The translations under genes were made by a program, and so were the position numbers. The notes under the pieces were generated by a model. The model searched no databases, had not been told where the DNA came from, and saw nothing but the letters and a program-made list of their open reading frames with translations. This document shows positions 59,159-64,000 of a DNA stretch of 64,000 bases, one piece after another. Position 1 is the stretch's first letter, and every line of letters begins with the position of its first letter. This DNA comes from Macquaria australasica (Eukaryota > Chordata > Actinopteri > Centrarchiformes > Percichthyidae): contig SEMN01000322.1 in assembly GCA_005408345.1 (NCBI GenBank), forward strand, positions 62,001 to 126,000. The letters run 5' to 3'.

Positions 59159-59170
59159 AGTAGGAGTAGT

Positions 59171-61391
59171 TATGGAAGCCCATTTCTGCCAGTAAAAAAG
59201 ATCGAAATAATGAGTCATAATTATGAGATAAAATTCGAAATTTTGAGAATATAAATAGATTAAAAAGATTTCCCCATAATTTCGACTTTTTATCTCACAA
59301 TTTCTACTTTATCTCATAATTATGACTTTTTATCTCACAATTTCTACTTTTTTATCTCACAATTTCGACTTTATGTATCTCATAATTATGACTCACAATT
59401 TTGAATTTTTTTATCTCAATTTCGACTTTATCTCACAATTATGACTTTTTTATCTCATAATTTTGACATTTTTATCTCATAATTTTGACATTTTTATCTC
59501 ACAATTTCTACTTTATCTCATAATTATGACTTTTTATCTCACAATTTCTACTTTTTTATCTCACAATTATGACTTTTTTATCTCATAATTATGACTTTTT
59601 ATCTCACAATTTCTACTTTTTATCTCACAATTTTGACTTTTTATCTCATAATTTTGACTTTTTTTTATCTCATAATTTTGACTTTTTATCTCATAATTTC
59701 GACATTTTATCTCATAATTATGACTTTTTTATCATAATTTTGACTTTTTTTAATCTCATAATTTTGACTTTTTGTCTCATAATTATGACTTTTTTATCTC
59801 ATAATTTCGACTTTTTATCTCTTAATTTTGACATTTTTATCTCATAATTTCGACTTTATATCTCATAATTTCGACTTGTCTCATAATTTCGACTTTATCT
59901 CACAATTATGACTTTTTATCTGAAAATTTTGACATTTTTATCTCATAATTATGACTTTTTATCTCATAATTTTGACTTTTTATCTCATAATTTTGACTTT
60001 ATTTATCTCATAATTATGACTTTTTATCTCATAATTATGACTTTTTTATCTCATAATTTCGACTTTTTATCTCTTAATTTTGACATTTTTATCTCATAAT
60101 TATGACTTTTTTAATCTCATAATTTCGACTTTTTATCTCAATTATGACTTTTTATCTGAAAATTTTGACATTTTTATCTCATAATTATGACTTTTTATCT
60201 CATAATTTTGACTTTTTATCTCATAATTTTGACATTTATTTATCTCATAATTTCGACTGACTTTTTATCTCATTAATTTATGACTTTTTATCTCATAATT
60301 TTGACTTTTTATCTCATAATTTTGACTTTATTTATCTCATAATTATGACTTTTTATCTCATAATTATGACTTTTTTATCTCATAATTTCGACTTTTTATC
60401 TCTTAATTTTGACATTTTTATCTCATAATTATGACTGACTTTTTATCTCATAATTTTTATCGACTTTTTATCTCATAATTACTGACTTTTTTAATCTCAT
60501 AATTATGACTTTTTATCTCATAATTTTGACTTTATTTATCTCATAATTATGACTTTTTATCTCATAATTTCGACTTTATTTATCTCTTAATTTTGACATT
60601 TTTATCTCATAATTATGACTTTTTTAATCTCATAATTTCGACTTTTTATCTCAATTATGACTTTTTATCTGAAAATTTTGACATTTTAATCTCATAATTT
60701 CGACTTTTTATCTCATAATTTTGACTTTTTATCTCAAAATTTTGACATTTTTATCTCATAATTTCGACTTTATATCTCATAATTTCGACTTTTTATCTCA
60801 TAATTTTGACTTTTTATCTCATAATTTTGACTTTATTTATCTCATAATTATGACTTTTTATCTCATAATTTCGACTTTATTTATCTCTTAATTTTGACAT
60901 TTTTATCTCATAATTATGACTTTAATTTCGACTTTTTATCTCATAATTTCGACTTGTCTCATAATTTCGACTTTATCTCACAATTATGACTTTTTATCTG
61001 AAAATTTTGACATTTTTATCTCATAATTATGACTTTTTATCTCATAATTTTGACTTTTTATCTCATAATTTTGACTTTATTTATCTCATAATTATGACTT
61101 TTTATCTCATAATTTCGACTTTATTTATCTCTTAATTTTGACATTTTTATCTCATAATTATGACTTTTTTAATCTCATAATTTCGACTTTTTATCTCATA
61201 ATTTCGACTTGTCTCATAATTTCGACTTTATCTCACAATTATGACTTTTTATCTGAAAATTTTGACATTTTTATCTCATAATTATGACTTTTTATCTCAT
61301 AATTTTGACTTTTTGTCTCATAACTTCGACTTTTTATCTCATAATTATGACTTTTTTAATCTCATAATTTCGACTGTCTTGGGCTTCCATA
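59171..61391. repeat. 2.2-kb AT-rich minisatellite inside an inverted-repeat-ended element
   Basis: On the order of 100 units of about 21 bp, consensus TTTTTATCTCATAATTATGAC with TTTCGAC, TTTTGAC and ATTATGAC variants. TATGGAAGCCCA at 59171-59182 and its inverted copy TGGGCTTCCATA at 61380-61391 frame the array, so it probably grew inside a non-autonomous DNA element with TA target. Longer blocks are themselves repeated: the word ATCTGAAAATTTTGACA recurs near 59919, 60148, 60668, 60998 and 61251. Because a unit is 21 bp, frames stay open and read as a 7-residue pattern (DFLSHNF); this is not a gene. Confidence 0.93.
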
Positions 61392-61682
61392 GGTCGTAGT
61401 TTAACGTCTCGGTCTTCCATAGGAATGGCCCCAGCAGACCTCCGTAGAAAAGCGGCCGTTTTGTTGACATGCTTCCTCTCCATCAGCTGACTGGCCACGA
61501 ACTAGCCGGCCAGCCGATGAGCAGCGCAGCGCGGACTCGCCCTCAGCAGGACGCCGGCACTTCCAGAGGGCGTCTTTAGAGCAGCGGCGGCTCTGACCCG
61601 CCGAGCGCGAAGCTGACGGACGTTGACGCTCCGGTTAGCCTGCCGAGCTACAGCGGGGAGCTAACGGGCTACACCCGCCGAT
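61392..61682 (+). promoter_or_regulatory. plekha3: CpG-rich promoter region and 5'UTR of plekha3
   Basis: Between the minisatellite and the ATG lies about 290 bp of G/C- and CpG-rich DNA (GCCGGCCAGCC, GCAGCGCAGCGCGG, CCGCCGAGCGCG) with no TATA box. It is the only promoter-like stretch available to the gene, so the promoter lies directly beside the minisatellite unless distant upstream exons exist. Confidence 0.55.
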
Positions 61683-63303
61683 ATGGAGGGGATTCTGCAC
61701 AAGTGGACGAACTACATGACGGGTTAGTCGCCGTCCGACCGGCCTGTCTGTGGTGGCTGACGCCGTCTGTAACCGACGAGCTAACGGGCTCATGTTAGGA
61801 CTGTTTGCAGATGTCGGTGGTGTCGGCTGGAACTTTTACTGCACTTCTTGGCCGAGGACGTTTGGTCTCCCTGCTCTCATAAACATGCAGGAATAAGATT
61901 ATAATTTAAGATTAATAAATAAGATTAGACACACACACACACACACACCTATGTGCGCATGTGTCCTCAGAGTCTTAATGTCAGTAAAAGTGTGTTTTCC
62001 TTTGTCATAATCTCCCTTTAGGTGATTCAGATTTTGTATTCGCTCTGCTACAAAAACAGCACAATGTCACACTAACTGTAAGACTTGACACACGAGGTAA
62101 CGTTTCACCCTCTTTTAAGCCATTTTTCACGCCAAATATCCTGTAGTTTCGGGTTCTCAGTTGTGATGATGAGCTTCTTTTTCTTTGATTTGTGTGAGAA
62201 TAATTTGAATTTCTGGGTTTCGGGCTGTAAAATTAAGCAGTTTGTAGACGTCACCTTTTGGATTTAGGAAATTGTGGCGTGCATTATTCACAATTTTCTG
62301 ACATTTCATAGACTAAACAGCTCATCGGTTGGTTGAGAAAATATCGACAGTGAAAATAATCATTAGGATCCAGCATTTTTGCAGTATTTGCATGTCTCCA
62401 AATTTTATGGAAGTGTAATACTGTTAAAATTCGTGTTGAAAATTGTTTTTTGAACAATAAAACCCCCCCAGATGAAGACGCACATTTGTTATTTAGGTTT
62501 TGTTTTCTGTCCTCAGGCTGGCAGCCGCGCTGGTTCGTCTTGGAGAATGGGGTCATCTCTTACTATGACAGCGAGGACGACGTTGGTAAAGGCAGCAAAG
62601 GATCCATCAAGATGTCCGTGTGTGACATTAAAGGTCAGAGCACTGTTTAAAATGCCCGTGCACCTCACCTGTCCTCACTCGTGGTGCCAGAAGGATACGA
62701 CACCTCCATCGAACACCGTTAACATTTCACATTTCAGTTCATCCGTCAGATCCGACGCGTCTGGAGTTGATAATCCCCGGCGAGCAGCATTTCTACGTCC
62801 GAGCTGTGAACGCTGCAGAGAGACAGAGGTGGCTGGTGGCTTTGGGCTCGTCCAAAGCTGGGACTCTGGACGGTCACAAACACAGAGGTTTGTGTGTAAA
62901 TCTGTCTGTCGGCTCCTCTTCCTGAAGCTCTGTCTGTGGGAAAATTACTTTTAAACAAACTGAAAATAACACCTGTTGTAAGACAGTTTAGCAAGTGACT
63001 TCTCTTTGAATTCGTCCGGAGTTATTTTGCATGTGTTTGTTTCTCACTTCTACTGTACAAAACAAAGTAATAATTTTAGCCCAAGCAGCTAATTACAACA
63101 ATTAGAAAACAGTCCACTGTTTCATTACTGTACGTTGTGTGTTGAAGTGGTGTTTGCCATAAAGTCTCATATAAAAGCTGGTATTCAAATGCAAAGTGGT
63201 AAATTCAGCATAATGTACCAATAAAGGGAAGGCTGTAAGACTTTTATTGTGAAAAATCTGCAGGAAGTGTTGAGTTTAAAAAAACAAAACAAAAAAAAAT
63301 CTC

Positions 63304-63335
<32 letters not shown>

Positions 63336-63789
63336 CGCCAGGTCCCGACTGTCTGAAGACGAAGATGTCTGAACTTCGTCTGTACTGTGACCTCCTCGTC
63401 CAGCAGGTCCAAACGATCCAATCACAGCACGCTGCTGACACAGAGGCCCCGCCCACCTCTGAGGTAACGCATCCTCTGTTCACCCCAAATTGGTTTTGTC
63501 GCATTTTTCTTTATTTGTTCTCATCATAATTAAGAAACGCACTTCACGAGGTTTTATTTAGTAACAGGGTAACGTCATGTATCACCTGGACAGAGTTTAT
63601 TACTTTAAGCCCGTTGTGTCTTGAGAGGACTTCTGTAACAAGTGTAAGTACTTCAACTATTATTCTGTCTGTCTCCCTCTCCAGGCCTCTCTCCTCAGTG
63701 CCACCTGTGCAACTTTCATCAGGACTCTGGAGGAGTGTGTGACCCTGGCCAACCAGAGTTTGACCCCTGACCTCCGACCTCCTGAAAGG
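61683..63789 (+). CDS. plekha3: PH domain protein FAPP1 (PLEKHA3), 5' part; continues beyond window
   Basis: Golgi protein that binds phosphatidylinositol 4-phosphate and ARF1 through its PH domain. Coding exons seen: 61683-61722, 62517-62633, 62738-62887, 63342-63463, 63685-63789, all joining in frame (178 codons). Residues 1 to about 95 are the PH domain: MEGILHKWTNYMTG, WQPRWFVLENGVISYYDSED, KGSKGSIKMSVCDIK, IIPGEQHFYVRAVNAAERQR, WLVALGSSKA. Then comes the helical part LKTKMSELRLYCDLLVQQV and SLLSATCATFIRTLEECV. The wording (KGSKGSIKM, ASLLSATC) fits PLEKHA3 better than PLEKHA8. The last donor GTAACT at 63790 shows that the gene goes on past 64000, so a glycolipid-transfer domain as in PLEKHA8 cannot be excluded from this window alone. 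Donors at 62634 (GTCAGA) and 62888 (GTTTGT) are weak. Confidence 0.9.
61723..62516 (+). other. plekha3: plekha3 intron 1
   Basis: Contains a short CA run (61930-61948) and a minus-strand fragment of the dispersed 'ATTAATCG' repeat (about 62275-62345). Nothing else was recognised. Confidence 0.6.
62888..63341 (+). other. plekha3: plekha3 intron 3 with (TG)n before the acceptor
   Basis: Ordinary intron that ends in a TG run (about 63307-63335) and GTCGCCAG, the acceptor of exon 63342-63463. Confidence 0.7.
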
Positions 63790-64000
63790 GTAACTACAGC
63801 TTCTCCAGCTGATTCAAGTACAATAAGAATGTAAAGAAATGTGTGAAAAAAGAAACATACTGACATCTATCCAGTGTGGTAACATTGACCGTAGAAGAGC
63901 CTGCTGTCAAAATGCACCAAATCATTTTTATTGACATTTTTACTTCTGCGAAATGTTTTGAAACCTCTTTAAACCGTTTTTACTGGCCAGGAAAGACACC

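Noticed and set aside
59569..60099. Open frames reading DFLSHNF repeats
   Set aside because: They are a by-product of the 21-bp minisatellite unit lacking stops in one frame; no promoter, no splice signals, and interruptions by indels.

Overview
This is nuclear DNA of a ray-finned fish, most likely a percomorph teleost. The genes have vertebrate-type exons with GT-AG introns. Four of the five products match vertebrate families residue by residue. The gaps are filled with teleost-type repeats: Tc1 elements with DD34E-type transposase, hAT-like MITEs, tRNA-derived SINEs, the thread of 'AGTAAAAGTA' elements, GT microsatellites and an AT-rich minisatellite. All five genes read on the plus strand. 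No rRNA, CRISPR or intact tRNA gene is visible. || Layout. 312-9035: the last 15 exons of itsn1 (intersectin 1, long form), giving most of the DH domain, the PH domain and the C2 domain; a 3'UTR probably runs to about 12.4 kb. 12.4-16.3 kb: repeat-rich spacer. 16553-18652: an intronless 699-codon gene with its own TATA promoter and a perfect 16-bp hairpin after the stop; I do not recognise it. 20.6-31.1 kb: an eight-coding-exon gene that starts with a mitochondrial-type leader and ends in a complete ATP synthase coupling factor 6 (F6) domain. A 2,697-nt acidic repeat exon and two smaller exons lie between these parts, all symmetric phase 1. All exons give 1,097 aa; skipping the three internal exons gives 117 aa, close to the usual F6 precursor size. 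31.7-57.4 kb: pdxk (pyridoxal kinase, 11 exons, 307 aa) with a long intron 1, a long intron 2 and a probable 5.9-kb 3'UTR. 57.8-59.0 kb: a dead Tc1 copy. 59.2-61.4 kb: a 2.2-kb minisatellite framed by short inverted repeats. 61683-63789 and beyond: the first five coding exons of plekha3 (FAPP1), cut by the window end. || The genes do not form a pathway: endocytic and Cdc42 signalling (itsn1), mitochondrial ATP synthase (F6-like), vitamin B6 activation (pdxk) and Golgi PI4P binding (plekha3). Human ITSN1, ATP5PF and PDXK are all on chromosome 21, whereas PLEKHA3 is on chromosome 2, so the repeat-packed 57-61 kb interval looks like an old synteny joint. || The most interesting items are the F6 gene with the giant, still duplicating acidic exon, the intronless orphan with its 3' hairpin, the 59-bp tRNA fragment with target-site duplications, and the repeated use of (TG)n tracts directly before splice acceptors.
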